DNA of 64,000 nt, taken from JAWKRB01 sp041389885. Lineage in GTDB: Bacteria; Myxococcota_A; Polyangia; Polyangiales; Ga0077539. Shown in pieces: positions 7,376 to 17,301 of the stretch. Made by a program: the position numbers and the translations under genes. Each line of letters starts with the position of its first letter. Within the stretch, counting starts at the first letter, position 1. The notes beneath the pieces are model-generated. The model was given only the letters and a program-made list of their open reading frames with translations, searched no databases and was not told the DNA's origin. The stretch lies in assembly GCA_041389885.1 (NCBI GenBank), contig JAWKRB010000036.1, forward strand, positions 1-64,000, in the 5' to 3' direction.

Positions 7376-7783
7376 ATGAAGATCACCGTCGAACAACACG
7401 TGAACGCGCCGATGGATCGAGTATGGAAGGCCTACACCACGCCAGAGGATATCGTTCAGTGGAACGCGGCTTCTGAGGATTGGCACACGACCCAATCCAG
7501 CGTGGATCTCCGCGTGGGGGGCGCGTTCTCGTCGCGGATGGAGGCGAAGGACGGGAGCTTTGGCTTTGACTTCGCGGGCGTCTATACCAACATCGTCCCC
7601 AATCGGCTGCTTGAGTACTCCTTTGGAGACCGGGTGGCGGTCGTTGAGTTTGGTGAGGTGCCGTCCGGCGTCGAGGTTCGCGTCGTCTTTGACGCAGAGA
7701 CGACCCACCCCGTCGAGCAGCAACAGGATGGCTGGCAGGCGATCCTCAGCAGTGTCGCCCGCTACGTCGAGGGCCTGACGTAG
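7376..7783 (+). CDS. SRPBCC/AHSA1-like protein
   Basis: A 135-residue START-like protein: KITVEQHVNAPMDRVWKAYT at the start, then TTPEDIVQWN, DLRVGGAFSSRM, and a C-terminal amphipathic helix (GWQAILSSVARYVEGL). This is the usual layout of SRPBCC domain proteins related to Aha1, which bind hydrophobic ligands in a helix-grip cavity. The role is unknown. It lies 120 nt after the PhnB-like gene on the same strand, and such pairs are often co-regulated. Length is normal. Confidence 0.88.
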   Translation: MKITVEQHVNAPMDRVWKAYTTPEDIVQWNAASEDWHTTQSSVDLRVGGAFSSRMEAKDGSFGFDFAGVYTNIVPNRLLEYSFGDRVAVVEFGEVPSGVEVRVVFDAETTHPVEQQQDGWQAILSSVARYVEGLT

Positions 7784-8695
7784 CGCGCTGTCGTCGAGCC
7801 ATTCGTTGAAGCGGTCCGTCTTGGCGGGGGGCTGTTTCCCATCGCTCGCGGGGCCGCAAGAGCTCTGGCGCTGGGGCAGGTCGGCGGGCGTTGAAGGCGG
7901 GGCAGGGCCGTGCGCGGGCACGGGTTGTCAAAGCTCCAACCTCACCGGGTGCCTCGTGGATCCTATCGTCGTCGAAGTTCCTGCGGCGTTCAGGGCCGTT
8001 GCAGAGGTCATTCCGCGCGTTCTCTCGCTCGCGGAGGCTGCCCGCACACACGTTGCGACCGACCTGCCCTTTTCGTAAGACGACCTGGAGCCAGCGTTCG
8101 CTCTCGGTGCGGGCGAGCTGCAACGCGCGCGGTATTCCCCGGTGCTCACGGCGAGGGCGTCCTTCACTTCTGGGTCGCCCCCTCCCCGCACCACCTTCCA
8201 CTCCCTCACCAGCGACGCGACCGCGACCAGGTGGCTCTACCGTCTGGCGGACAAGCCCGATGCCCCGTGCGTCGATCTGATCGCCCTGCGCGTTGGAACC
8301 CTGCGGCGTACATGGCTCCCTGCCACGGCGGCTTCGATGGCGTTCCTGATGCAGTAGGTGCCTGTTCGCGAGGCCGAAGCCATCAAGCGCAAGGTCCCTA
8401 CGGTGACACCCAACTTCCATCGCGTCACTCTGGCCTTCGGCACGCTACGCCGACCACCGCGACGCCATCGAGGAAGCGCTGCTCGCGTTCTTCCATCCCC
8501 CTTTGCTCCGCCGCGTCCCTCCTGGCCGAGACCCCACGCGTCCCGCCCTCACTTCACGGCTCCCCGCGACCCTCTCTGCCGAGACCCTCGCGTCCCGCCC
8601 TCGCGTCGCGATTGCGCGCGTTCTGAGTGGCTGCGGACCGCGGGGGTGAGGGCGTTTTCTCGACACCCGTGGCCTCGCCGGGCACCTTCGCGGCG
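7784..8695. other. Region without an intact gene
   Basis: About 0.9 kb with no convincing ORF. Around 8440-8500 one frame reads YADHRDAIEEALLAFFHP, which looks like a decayed coding fragment, possibly of a transposase, but I cannot identify it. From 8515 to 8625 the + strand is C-rich with the CGTCCCGCCCTC motif also seen at 6385-6495. Confidence 0.5.
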
Positions 8696-9367
8696 ATGTT
8701 CGAGGCGCTCACGCTCGCTCCCACCGCCGACCCCCGGACCTTCCTCGCCCCCGATGGCCGCTCGCTGTCTCCGCCGCCGGGGTGGGTGTGCCTCCCGCCC
8801 GGCGACGCGGCCTTCACGCGCCGGGTGAAGCTCGCGGGGCCGTCGTGGGCGGTCATCGAGAAGCGCGGGCGCAAGGCGTTCTCGAAGGGGCTCTGGGCGC
8901 CCGCGGAGCACGTCGAGGCGGTGCGCGCGGCGCTCGAGGCCGAGCGCGCGACCGAGGGCTACGCGAAGAAGCGCACGGCCGACCTCGCGCGGCGCGAGCG
9001 CACGCAGACCGAGTACGCCGCGGCCTTCGAGGCTGAGGTCGAGTCCTTTCTCGCGTTCTCTGGCGCGTGGAAGGCCCTGGGCGCCGAGCTCGCGAAGCGC
9101 GTGGCCGCGCACGCCACCCCCGTCGGCAGCGGCACCGTCGCGCGCACGAAGCGCATCGAGATCGACCAGCGCGCCGAGCTCGCCGTCATCGCCTGGATGC
9201 GCCACCAGACCACGGCGTATGACCGCATGGAGATCCCGCGGGTGAAGGGCAAGCGTCGAGAGGTCCGGGCCGCGCTGGCGCGGGTCTCGCGGGTCGTGCT
9301 CGACCAGCACCGCCGTGACACCCCCCACGCCGCCGGCGCCTGCGCCCTGTGCGCCGCGGTGAGATAG
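8696..9367 (+). CDS. DUF2293-domain protein
   Basis: From the ATG used here the protein is 223 aa. The N-terminal part contains PPPGWVCLPPGDAAFTRRVK, then a charged helical stretch. The C-terminus (ELAVIAWMRHQTTAYDRM ... VRAALARVSRVVLDQHR) matches DUF2293, a small helical domain of unknown function. The frame is open upstream to 8627, so the start is uncertain. The stop is 3 bp before a long inverted repeat, which may act as its transcription end. Confidence 0.72.
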   Translation: MFEALTLAPTADPRTFLAPDGRSLSPPPGWVCLPPGDAAFTRRVKLAGPSWAVIEKRGRKAFSKGLWAPAEHVEAVRAALEAERATEGYAKKRTADLARRERTQTEYAAAFEAEVESFLAFSGAWKALGAELAKRVAAHATPVGSGTVARTKRIEIDQRAELAVIAWMRHQTTAYDRMEIPRVKGKRREVRAALARVSRVVLDQHRRDTPHAAGACALCAAVR

Positions 9368-9370
9368 TCC

Positions 9371-9910
9371 CTTTCCACAGGGGACGTGAAGGGGTCAACG
9401 CGACCGACGCACCCACATCCCGCGCTGCCGCGCGCCCCTTCTCCCGCCTCGCTGCGTTCGACACACAAGTCAGGAATCCGCTTGGAAGCAAGCGTGATGC
9501 GCCTCTGGTCTGTCCGCGCCGCCGCTCGTCCCATCGACCCGACGCGGGGCCCCTCCACCCCCGCCCCCTCCTCCATGGGCTTCGCCGATGGAGGAGGGGC
9601 TGCATCCTTCGGGAAGATGCTACGCGTCGAACTGCCCTTGGGATGCGTCACATGGCCTGAGACCGCGCGGATGTGTCTGCCATCCCTTGTGTCTCAGCCC
9701 TCCTCCATCGGCGAAGCCCATGGAGGAGGGGGCGGGGGTGGAGGGGCCCCGCGTCGGGTCGAAGGGACGAGCGGCGGCGCGGACAGACCAGAGGCGCATC
9801 ACGCTTGTTTTCAAGCGGATTCCTGACTTGCGTGTCGAACGCAGCCCGAGGCGGGAGAGGGCGCGCGGTAGCGCGGTGTGGGCCCGCGACGTGGGTTCAC
9901 CTCAACCTGG
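9371..9910. repeat. Long-inverted-repeat element, copy 1
   Basis: A 540-bp sequence with two arms of about 220 bp that are inverted copies of each other (for example AGGAATCCGCTTGGAAGCAAG on the left, mirrored near 9800-9830). The centre contains CATGGGCTTCGCCGATGGAGG hairpins. It begins with CTTTCCACAGGGG. The right end is cut short compared with copy 2. The apparent ORFs inside are Gly/Arg/Pro-rich artefacts. It lies between two convergent genes. Confidence 0.85.
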
Positions 9911-10020
9911 AAGGCGACTCGACACGCGATCCCGTCGTCGGACCGAAGGCGCGCTGGAGCGCGCCGAGGCGCGACCACCGCGCGGGCGACGGGAGGCGAC
10001 GGGATCGCGTCGATCCGCGC

Positions 10021-10485
10021 TCACGCCCGTCCCAGCCAGGTCGCGAGGGCGCGGCCGTCGCCCACCAGCCGCGAGACGCACGCGCCCTCGGCGACGACGC
10101 CGGCCTGCGCCGCGAGGGCCGCGCCGAGCCCGTGGGCCTGGGCGAGCTGGAGCCCCGCGCCGCGCTCGACGCGCACCTCCTCGCCGCGCTTGAGCTCGAG
10201 CACGCGGACCACGCGCTGGGCGGGGTCGGGGCGCGACATGTCCACCGCCGCGAAGTCACCGCAGCGCCGCTGCTGGTGCGTTCGGTAGAGCCAGAAGCGC
10301 GGGTGCCGCCCGAGCACCTCCCGCGCGAAGGCGAGCTCGTCGCACTTGAACGCGAAGGCGTGGACCACCTCGGCGGCGTCGAGCCCTCGCGCGCGGTGCA
10401 GAGAGGCCGCGAGGCGCTCGATGACGTCGCGACGTCCGAGCGCCCCGGAGGGGAGCCGTAAGAACCAAGGAAACACGCTGCGCAT
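10021..10485 (-). CDS. Conserved-looking protein of unknown function
   Basis: A 154-residue ORF with normal codon bias and no shadowing gene on the other strand. Central residues include FKCDELAFAREVLGRHPRFW and YRTHQQRRCGDFAAVDM. No family is recognised; no signal peptide or membrane segment is visible. It is transcribed towards long-inverted-repeat copy 1, convergent with the DUF2293 gene. Confidence 0.5.
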   Translation of the reverse strand: MRSVFPWFLRLPSGALGRRDVIERLAASLHRARGLDAAEVVHAFAFKCDELAFAREVLGRHPRFWLYRTHQQRRCGDFAAVDMSRPDPAQRVVRVLELKRGEEVRVERGAGLQLAQAHGLGAALAAQAGVVAEGACVSRLVGDGRALATWLGRA

Positions 10486-10701
10486 ACGCCACCGGGAGAC
10501 CCTTCGGGCGCGTCGGTCGGTCGTCGGGACGCGCCGCTCGTCGTGCTGAGCAAGGACGGGAACAGGGGGTCAGCGGAGGACGATCATGGCGGCGGTGAGG
10601 TACCACCGCGAGGCGTCGGGGGCAAAGGTCCTCGCGTGGGCGCGCGGCGTCAGTGAATCGGGTTGCGGTCGCTTTGCGCTCGCGAATACCGTGAGGGTTC
10701 C

Positions 10702-11460
10702 ATGCGCGAGAACGCGATCCATGCGCTGCTCTCCTGGGGGCTCGTGGCCGCGTCGGTGCCGACGGCGATCTACCTCCGGCTGCGCCCGGCGCCGTACGGG
10801 CGGCACACCACCGGGGGCTTCGGCCCCGAGCTCTCCGCGCGGCTGGGTTGGGTGATCATGGAGGTCCCCGCGCTGCTGCGGGTGCCCTTCGTGTACGCAC
10901 AGGGGTCGTCGGCGCGGGAGCCGCTGGCGATGATCCTGCTGGGCTGCTGGCTGCTGCACTACGCGCACCGCACGCTGATCTTTCCGCTGCGGCTGGCGCC
11001 GTCTTCGCGGAGGATGCCGCTGCTCGTCGCCCTCGCGGGCTTCGTCTTTCAGGTCTTCAACGGCGCCCTGAACGCGCGGGGGATGTCGGAGTTCAACGAC
11101 TTCGCGCTCGGTCCTGCGGGGTGGGCGAGGGTCGGGCTCGGGGCCGCGCTCTTCTTCGCGGGGATGGCGATCAACCTCCACGCCGACACGGTGCTCCTGC
11201 GGCTCCGGCGCGATCACCCCGGCGCGTACAGCGTCCCCACGGGGGGGCTGTACCGCTTCGTGAGCTGCCCGAACTACCTCGGTGAGCTGATGGAGTGGGC
11301 GGGCTTCTTCCTGATGGCGTGGAACGTCCCGGCCCTGGGCTTCTTCTGCTACTCCGCGGCGAACCTCGGAGCGCGCGCCCTCTCGCATCACGCGTGGTAT
11401 CGGGAGAAGTTTGAAGACTATCCCAGGGAGCGCAGGGCGCTGCTGCCCTTCGTGCTGTAG
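10702..11460 (+). CDS. Steroid 5-alpha-reductase-like membrane enzyme
   Basis: A 252-residue polytopic protein with about six hydrophobic segments. The C-terminus carries GGLYRFVSCPNYLGELMEW and ends HHAWYREKFEDYPRERRALLPFVL, the signature of the 3-oxo-5-alpha-steroid 4-dehydrogenase C-terminal domain, including residues that bind NADPH. Length and topology match eukaryotic SRD5A1/2 closely. It would reduce a delta-4 double bond of a sterol or other polyprenoid-like lipid; some myxobacteria make sterols, so a steroid substrate is conceivable. It stands alone between oppositely oriented small genes. Confidence 0.88.
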   Translation: MRENAIHALLSWGLVAASVPTAIYLRLRPAPYGRHTTGGFGPELSARLGWVIMEVPALLRVPFVYAQGSSAREPLAMILLGCWLLHYAHRTLIFPLRLAPSSRRMPLLVALAGFVFQVFNGALNARGMSEFNDFALGPAGWARVGLGAALFFAGMAINLHADTVLLRLRRDHPGAYSVPTGGLYRFVSCPNYLGELMEWAGFFLMAWNVPALGFFCYSAANLGARALSHHAWYREKFEDYPRERRALLPFVL

Positions 11461-11524
11461 GTCTCTGGATCGCAGCGCAGCTCGCCCCGCGGGCCGCGTG
11501 GGCTGAGCTGCCCCGGCGACCGGG

Positions 11525-11905
11525 TCAGATCGCGAGGGCGACGCGGGCGAGGTTGGTCGGGTCGAAGCGCACGGGCACCGTGGCGCCGGGCTGCACCCGC
11601 GCGAGGTTCATCGGAGAGACCACCGCGGTGCACTGGGCGTTGAAGCGCTGACCCTGCGCGGACTGCACCTCGAGGTCGAACTGGAGCTCGGGCTGGTAGT
11701 TCACCAGCGTGCCGGTCTCGCGCACGCCGAGGATGCGGCCCATGCCGTCGGTGCCTCGCGCGAGGAGCTCGGCGCGGGCGTTCGCCGCGTTGGCCATGCC
11801 GGTCATCAGCGAGTTGGCGTTCTGGATCATCGGGAGAAAGACCTTCGCGAAGGTGACGCCGGTGATCGCGAGGACAACGAGGGTGATGGCGAGAGAGATG
11901 ATCAT
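11525..11905 (-). CDS. Small membrane-anchored protein of unknown function
   Basis: A 126-residue protein with an N-terminal hydrophobic helix (IISLAITLVVLAITGVTFAK) serving as signal anchor, followed by an extracytoplasmic beta-rich part with two related strands (VNYQPELQFDLEVQSAQG, GATVPVRFDPTNLARVAL). The arrangement resembles small proteins annotated as DUF3592-like, but I am not certain. The ATG follows a GGAGGTTCCCC ribosome-binding site; the ORF extends further upstream, but the longer start has no signal for it. Confidence 0.65.
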   Translation of the reverse strand: MIISLAITLVVLAITGVTFAKVFLPMIQNANSLMTGMANAANARAELLARGTDGMGRILGVRETGTLVNYQPELQFDLEVQSAQGQRFNAQCTAVVSPMNLARVQPGATVPVRFDPTNLARVALAI

Positions 11906-12040
11906 GGGGAACCTCCGTCCGCAGTTCGCGGTGTTGGGAGGGGCCATCGCAACGACCGGGCCAACGCGGCGCGCCCGGAGATTCACGGACATCGGCCGCG
12001 GGCGGGGAGGGCAGGGCGTGGCCTGTGCCAGGGCGCGGGG

Positions 12041-12055
12041 TGGCACCGGGCTGGC
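12041..12055 (+). promoter_or_regulatory. Candidate sigma54 promoter upstream of vgrG
   Basis: TGGCAC, 5 nt, TGGC matches the -24/-12 consensus TGGCAC-N5-TTGC with one mismatch. It lies about 170 bp before vgrG within a non-coding stretch (11906-12227) that has no other signal. Several T6SS clusters are sigma54-controlled, which makes it plausible but unproven. Confidence 0.3.
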
Positions 12056-12227
12056 ACCGTGCCAGGGGAGCTCCCCGAGGGGACGGGCCGCGCCCGCCGT
12101 GGGGCCGCGGGCCAGCGCCCGCCTGGGGCGCGCGCTCACGCCGTGGGCGCCGCTCGCGCGCGGGGCGTGACGAGGCGACCGGAGGCCGCGGCGCGAGGCG
12201 GCACGCTCTCTGCTCAAGCGCGCTGCG

Positions 12228-14868
12228 ATGGAATTCTTCGGTCACACCCTCGCGTCGTCGCTGCACCCCTCCGCGCGGGAGGGCCACGCGCTCGCGGTCG
12301 ACGCCGAGGGGGCGGGGGAGCTGGCGTTGATCTCCTTCGAGGGAGAAGAGGCCCTCTCGGCGCCCTTCTCGTTCGTGCTCACCGTCGCCACCGCCGCCGA
12401 CCCCGCCGCCCTCGAGCACGCCGCCCTCGGCGCCGAGGCCGCGCTCACCCTCGCGGTCGACGACGACGAGCGCAGGGTGGTCCGCGGGGTGATCGATCAG
12501 GTGCGCGTGGGGCTGCGGGCGCCAGCGGGGGGGCTCGGGCGGGTGACCCTCCGGCTGGTCCCGAGGGTGGCCCTCGCGGCGCATCGGCGCGACACGCGGA
12601 TCTTTCAAGACCTCTCGATCCCGGAGATTCTCGCGAGGGTGCTCCGCGCGCACGAGGTGGAGCTCGCGTGGAGGGTCGAAGCGCCCGCGACGTCGCGCCC
12701 CTACTGCGTGCAGTACGAAGAGACCGACCTGGAGTTCACCCAGCGCCTCCTCGCCGAAGAGGGCGTGACCTGGTTCACCGAGTCGTCCGTCGACCGCGAC
12801 GGACGCGTGGTCGAGACCCTGGTGTGCGTCGACGTCCCCTCCCGGTGGCGCGAGATGGAGGGCGGCTCGTCGCTCGCCCTCGACGAGTCGGAGGGCATGG
12901 TCTCGAGCGGCGCGCACGTGCGTCGCTTCGAGGCCGCCTCGCGGGTCTCCGTGGGCGCCGTGGCGATGCGCGGCTACGACGTGAGCCTCCCCGCGCAGGA
13001 GCACGACGCCTCGGCGCAAGACCCCCGCGCCGCGGGCGCCGCGGCGAGCACTACCTCCACCACGACGAGGGCAGGAGCCCGACGTGCGCCGCTCCCGCGC
13101 GCGCCACCGCCTCGCGCAGGCGCAGCGAGACGCCGAGGTGGCCTCGGGGGAGAGCGAGTGTCCCCGGCTGCGCCCCGGCGCGTACTTCACCCTCACCGAC
13201 CACCCCCTCGCGTCCCTCGACCGGCGCTGGGTGCCCACCCGCGTGCGCCACGAGGGGCGCAACCCCGACACCGAGGGCTACGCCGTCGACCCCGAGGGGC
13301 GGCGCTACGGCAACGCGTTCGAGTGCGTCCCCGCGGAGCGCTCGTACCCGCCGGCGATCCCCGCGCGACGGGTGCTGCAGGTCACCGAGACCGCCACGGT
13401 GGTCGGTCCCCCGGGCGAGGACCTCTGCACCGACGCCCTCGGCCGCGTGCGCGTGCGCTTTCACTGGGACCGCCGCGGCCGCGCCCCCGACAGCTCGTGC
13501 TGGATGCCCGTCGCCCAGCTCTGGGCGGGCGCGGGCTGGGGCGCGCAGTTCATCCCGCGTGTGGGCATGGAGGTGCTGGTGAGCTTCATCGGCGGCGACC
13601 CCGACCGGCCCATGATCGTCGGCTGCCTCCCCTCGGCGAGCGCGCCGCCGCCCTTCTCGCTGCCCGAGCACCGCACCCGGAGCGGGCTGCGCACCCAGAG
13701 CACCCCCGAGGGCAGCGGCGGCCACGAGCTCGTGTTCGAAGACCTCGCGGGCCAGGAATTCATCGAGCTCAGCTCCCGCCGCGACCTGCGCCTGCGCGGC
13801 GCCCGCGACGGCGAACTCGTTGCGGGGCAAGACCTTACGATCACCGCGGGCGCGTCGCTCGGGGTCACCGCCCGCGGCGACCACGCGCTGCGCGTCGACG
13901 GCGCGATGCTCACCCGCGTCGGCGGCGAGCGCGTCGACGTGACCTCCGGCGCGCGGCTCAGCGAGGTCGAGGGCCGCCGCGGCGACGTCATCGCCGGCGA
14001 CTGGACCGCCGAGGTCGGCGGCGCGATGCACCTGGGCGTGCGCGGCGACGTCTCCCTGGTCGCCGGGGGCGTCGACCCCGCGACGCTGACCCTCCGCGCC
14101 GAGGGCGACGTCGACCTCTCCGCCGAGGCCCGCGTCGAGATCACCGCGCGCGAGGAGATCGTGCTGCGCTGCGGCTCGAGCGCCATCGTGATCACCCCCG
14201 ACGGCGTCGAGATCCGCGCGTCGCGGGTGACCGTGACGGGCGAGTCGGGGCTGCGCGCCGAGGGCGGCGCCGCGGGCTTCTCGCTCGGCGACGACGAGGC
14301 CCTGGTCTCGGCGAAGCGCGTGCGGCTCTACAGCGACGGCGCGAGCGTGACCCTCGACCGCGACGCGCACGTGCGCGGCCGCGAGGTGCTGCTCAACTGC
14401 GACGACGACCCGCGCCCCGACGCGCCGAGCGACCCGCGGGAGGCGCCGCGCGTCCCCCTGCGCCTGCGGGTCACCGACGCCGCGCTCAACCCCTTGGCGC
14501 ACAAGGCATTTCACGTCTTCGCGGGGGGTGAGACCCTCAAGGGCGAGACCGACGCCGAGGGCTGGGTGCGCGCGCGGGTCGCCGCGACGGCGCGCACGGC
14601 GAGGGTGACGGTGTGGTCCGAGGGGTACCCCTCGGGGGCGCGGCGGGAGTGGACGGTGTCGCTCGGGGCGCTCGCGCCCGTCGAGACCCCGCGGGGGCAG
14701 AAGGAGCGCCTGCGCAACCTGGGCTGGTACGACGGCGCCATCGACGACCAGGCCGACGACGCGCTCGCGCAGGCGGTTCGAGACTTTCAACACGACCACC
14801 GCATGCCGAGCCACGGCGTGGTCGACGACGCGACGCGGGCGCAGCTCGCGTCCCTGCACGGAGCCTGA
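12228..14868 (+). pseudogene. vgrG: T6SS spike protein VgrG with peptidoglycan-binding tail, frameshifted
   Basis: The first 270 codons encode the gp27-like part of VgrG (APFSFVLTVATAADP, VEAPATSRPYCVQYEETDLEF, RLLAEEGVTWF). The frame then changes near 13048 and again near 13084. From there the gp5-like OB fold (RVRVRFHWDRRG, SCWMPVAQLWAGAGWGAQFI, GGDPDRPMIVGC), the beta-helix needle and a C-terminal extension read without interruption. The extension ends in a PG_binding_1-type domain (ERLRNLGWYDGAIDDQADDA, AVRDFQHDHRM). VgrG forms the trimeric tip that carries effectors. Two shifts within 40 bp may be true decay or sequencing error. ORFs on either side of the break are 12228-14531 and 13084-14868. 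Confidence 0.85.
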
Positions 14869-14871
14869 GCG

Positions 14872-17301
14872 ATGACGACGAAGCACGCCGAGAAGCACGA
14901 CCCCGAGGAGCTGGTGTTCTTCACCCGCACGCTGGCCGCGTCGGAGACGCTGCAGGAGGGCTTCGCCGTGGTGAAGAACCTCGCCGCGAGCGTGCACCAC
15001 TGGCTCTGGGACGAGTCACCCGCGCAGGGTGCCGCGGGGCGCTCGGCCGACGCGGCCCCCGACGAGGCGCCCCCCGCGCCCCCGCCGCCGCCGCGGAACA
15101 TCACCGCGGTGCTGGGCGAGTGGTCGTACGCGAGCGTCCCGCACGGCGCGGCGAAGGTCGACCCCGCGGCGGGCGCGACGCTGTCGGCGGCGGCGGAGCC
15201 CTTTCCGTCGTGGCACGTGAGCGAGTCTGATCTCATCGCGCAGCAGTCGGAGCCCTACCGGAAGCGCCCCCGCGCGCCGGGCGCGGCCGAGGACCCCTAC
15301 GAGGACGTCGTCCCTCCCCCGAGCCACGAGCTCACCGAGGCCGAGTACCGCGCGCTCAACCTCGCGCCGCTCTTCAAACATCAGGAGCGGTACAACATCC
15401 ACTATGGCTTCAAGCTCCCCTTCGTGAAGCGGCTCCGGCCCGACGACCCCGCGGTCCGGGCCGTGCTCGCGGCGCGCGCCGCGCTCCCCGAGGTGCCGGT
15501 GGGCAAAGGGGCCGGCAACCTCCAGTGGACCGAGTGGACCGCCCTCGGCAAGAACACCCGCCCGCTCTACGGACAGGGCTGGATGTACTGCGAAGACGCC
15601 CGGAGCGAGTATGGCCGCTGGCTCTACAAGCGCTGGTTGCGCGAGTACGTCGAGCGCATCGACAAGCCCGATCGCCTGAAGCACCTCGCGGCGCTGAGCA
15701 CCCTGACCCAGGAGGGCGCGCCCTCTTCGCTCAACACCTACGACTCGTGCATCATGACCTGGGGCGTGGGCTTCGCGTGCGGCGCGCCGCAGCTCGTGGC
15801 CACGCTGCTCAAGACCCCCGACTTCGTGAACGCCCTCTACGCCTGCGGCTTTCTCGTGCAGGGCTTCGAGCCCGACGCGATCCTCAAGACCATCCCCGGC
15901 TTTCATTACCAGTACCTGGACCTGAGCGACCCCGAGCACCCCAAGGTGCTCGTCTGGGACAACTACTATCACTTCTATGGATACGCCCCCGGCGCCCACG
16001 GCCGGGAGATCTCGGTGCGCCCGCGCCGGTACGAGGGCGACGTGGTCAATATGAGCTCGAACGAGCGCTACGTGGTGAAGAGCGCCAACCCCATGCCCCA
16101 GGCGAACCTCGAGCTCTCGTATCACATCTACAACCCGATGACGGTCTCTCGGGACAAGCCGTCGCCCGTGCTCAACGCCTTCATCGCCCTGGCCCGCGAC
16201 GAGCGCACGCGCGAGGCCGTGAGCGACGCCAACCGCGAGATCATCGTGCCGCGGGCCTCCCTCGAGCCGACGGTGAAGGGGCAGACGCCGGTGCCGATCT
16301 ACACCGAGGCGGCCTACGCCTTCGTCTCGATGTGCAAGCACAACTGGGGCATGGCCAACGCGCAGCTCAGCCGACAGGGCCTCTCGCCCTTTCTCACCCG
16401 GGCCGAGTGGAAGCAGATCGACGACTGGGGCAAGCGGCTCGCGGGCCTCGCCTCGCTCCCTGGGGAGGTGCGGCGCGAGCGCTGGCCGACGCAGAGCGCC
16501 GACCAGGACGTGCTGGAGTTCAACATCCTGCACGCGGGCGCGGTGAAGAACCCCCGCGAGGCGATGGCGTGCAGCGACGCGCTCATCGCCAAGGCCGTGG
16601 CGCGCAAGGTGATGTCGCTCCTCGAGGGGGACCGCGTGGAGGAGGCGCGCAAGAGCTTTCTCAAGAAGAAGGCCGCGCTCAGGCCCGGCGAGCGCGTGGC
16701 GCCGGTGCGGCTCCTCGACGAGCGGCTGCGCAAGTACAGCTACCTCTGGCGCTTCAGCCGCGTGGAGAAATACTGGCAGGAGATGCGCTCGGGGGAGAAC
16801 TGGCTCGCGCCCATCCGCGCCGCGAAGCGCCTCGCGGGCGAGACCGACCCCAGGCTCGCCGCGCGCGTCGACAAGGGCGCCCCCGAGGGGATCAACGACC
16901 CGCCCCGCAAGGTGCTCACGTCGATCTTCGAAGACGGCTTCGACGTGCTCCACGTGCGCAAGGGCGTACCGAACTTCTCGGGCGCGGCGTACTTCGCGCC
17001 GCACACCATGGCCTACGGCGCGGACGGCGCGCCGAACCTCGAAGAGAGCACCTTCTGCAACCTCGGCCCGCGCAACCGGGTCTTCTTGCCCAGGGTGATC
17101 GTGGAGCACGGGCAGAACCTCGAGCTGATCGACGTCGAGGGCGTCGAGTTCGAAGAGCCCGCCCCGAGAAATGGAAGGCCCAGCAAGACCACGAAGTACA
17201 AGCTGACCTGGCGCGTGCGCCCCGAGGGCAACTCCGCGCGCGCCAACGTCGGCGCCGAGGTGGTCACCACCTCCCTGGGCGACCCCTGGGTGGACCCGTG
17301 A
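14872..17301 (+). CDS. Candidate VgrG-linked T6SS effector
   Basis: An 809-residue protein starting 3 nt after vgrG. The N-terminal ~120 residues are helical with a Pro-rich hinge (residues 64-73). A central region includes LTQEGAPSSLNTYDSCIMTWGVGF, where the Glu and the TWGVGF stretch recall muramidase-type lysozyme folds; this is a weak resemblance. The rest (YNIHYGFKLPFVKRLR, WDNYYHFYGYAPG, CKHNWGMANAQLS) matches no family I know. Position between VgrG and a PAAR-like protein suggests a secreted toxin, possibly acting on peptidoglycan. No signal peptide, consistent with T6SS delivery. No immunity gene is obvious, unless the effector is a structural adaptor. Confidence 0.6.
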   Translation: MTTKHAEKHDPEELVFFTRTLAASETLQEGFAVVKNLAASVHHWLWDESPAQGAAGRSADAAPDEAPPAPPPPPRNITAVLGEWSYASVPHGAAKVDPAAGATLSAAAEPFPSWHVSESDLIAQQSEPYRKRPRAPGAAEDPYEDVVPPPSHELTEAEYRALNLAPLFKHQERYNIHYGFKLPFVKRLRPDDPAVRAVLAARAALPEVPVGKGAGNLQWTEWTALGKNTRPLYGQGWMYCEDARSEYGRWLYKRWLREYVERIDKPDRLKHLAALSTLTQEGAPSSLNTYDSCIMTWGVGFACGAPQLVATLLKTPDFVNALYACGFLVQGFEPDAILKTIPGFHYQYLDLSDPEHPKVLVWDNYYHFYGYAPGAHGREISVRPRRYEGDVVNMSSNERYVVKSANPMPQANLELSYHIYNPMTVSRDKPSPVLNAFIALARDERTREAVSDANREIIVPRASLEPTVKGQTPVPIYTEAAYAFVSMCKHNWGMANAQLSRQGLSPFLTRAEWKQIDDWGKRLAGLASLPGEVRRERWPTQSADQDVLEFNILHAGAVKNPREAMACSDALIAKAVARKVMSLLEGDRVEEARKSFLKKKAALRPGERVAPVRLLDERLRKYSYLWRFSRVEKYWQEMRSGENWLAPIRAAKRLAGETDPRLAARVDKGAPEGINDPPRKVLTSIFEDGFDVLHVRKGVPNFSGAAYFAPHTMAYGADGAPNLEESTFCNLGPRNRVFLPRVIVEHGQNLELIDVEGVEFEEPAPRNGRPSKTTKYKLTWRVRPEGNSARANVGAEVVTTSLGDPWVDP

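Noticed and set aside
9386..9826. Several Gly/Arg/Pro-rich ORFs inside long-inverted-repeat copies 1 and 2
   Set aside because: They appear in all frames on both strands of a palindrome, contain runs such as GGGGGGGG, and have no ribosome-binding sites; they are translation artefacts.
13051..15000. Long minus-strand ORF opposite vgrG (649 codons)
   Set aside because: It is a shadow frame; the + strand shows clear VgrG motifs and the minus product is a featureless Arg/Ala/Val-rich sequence.
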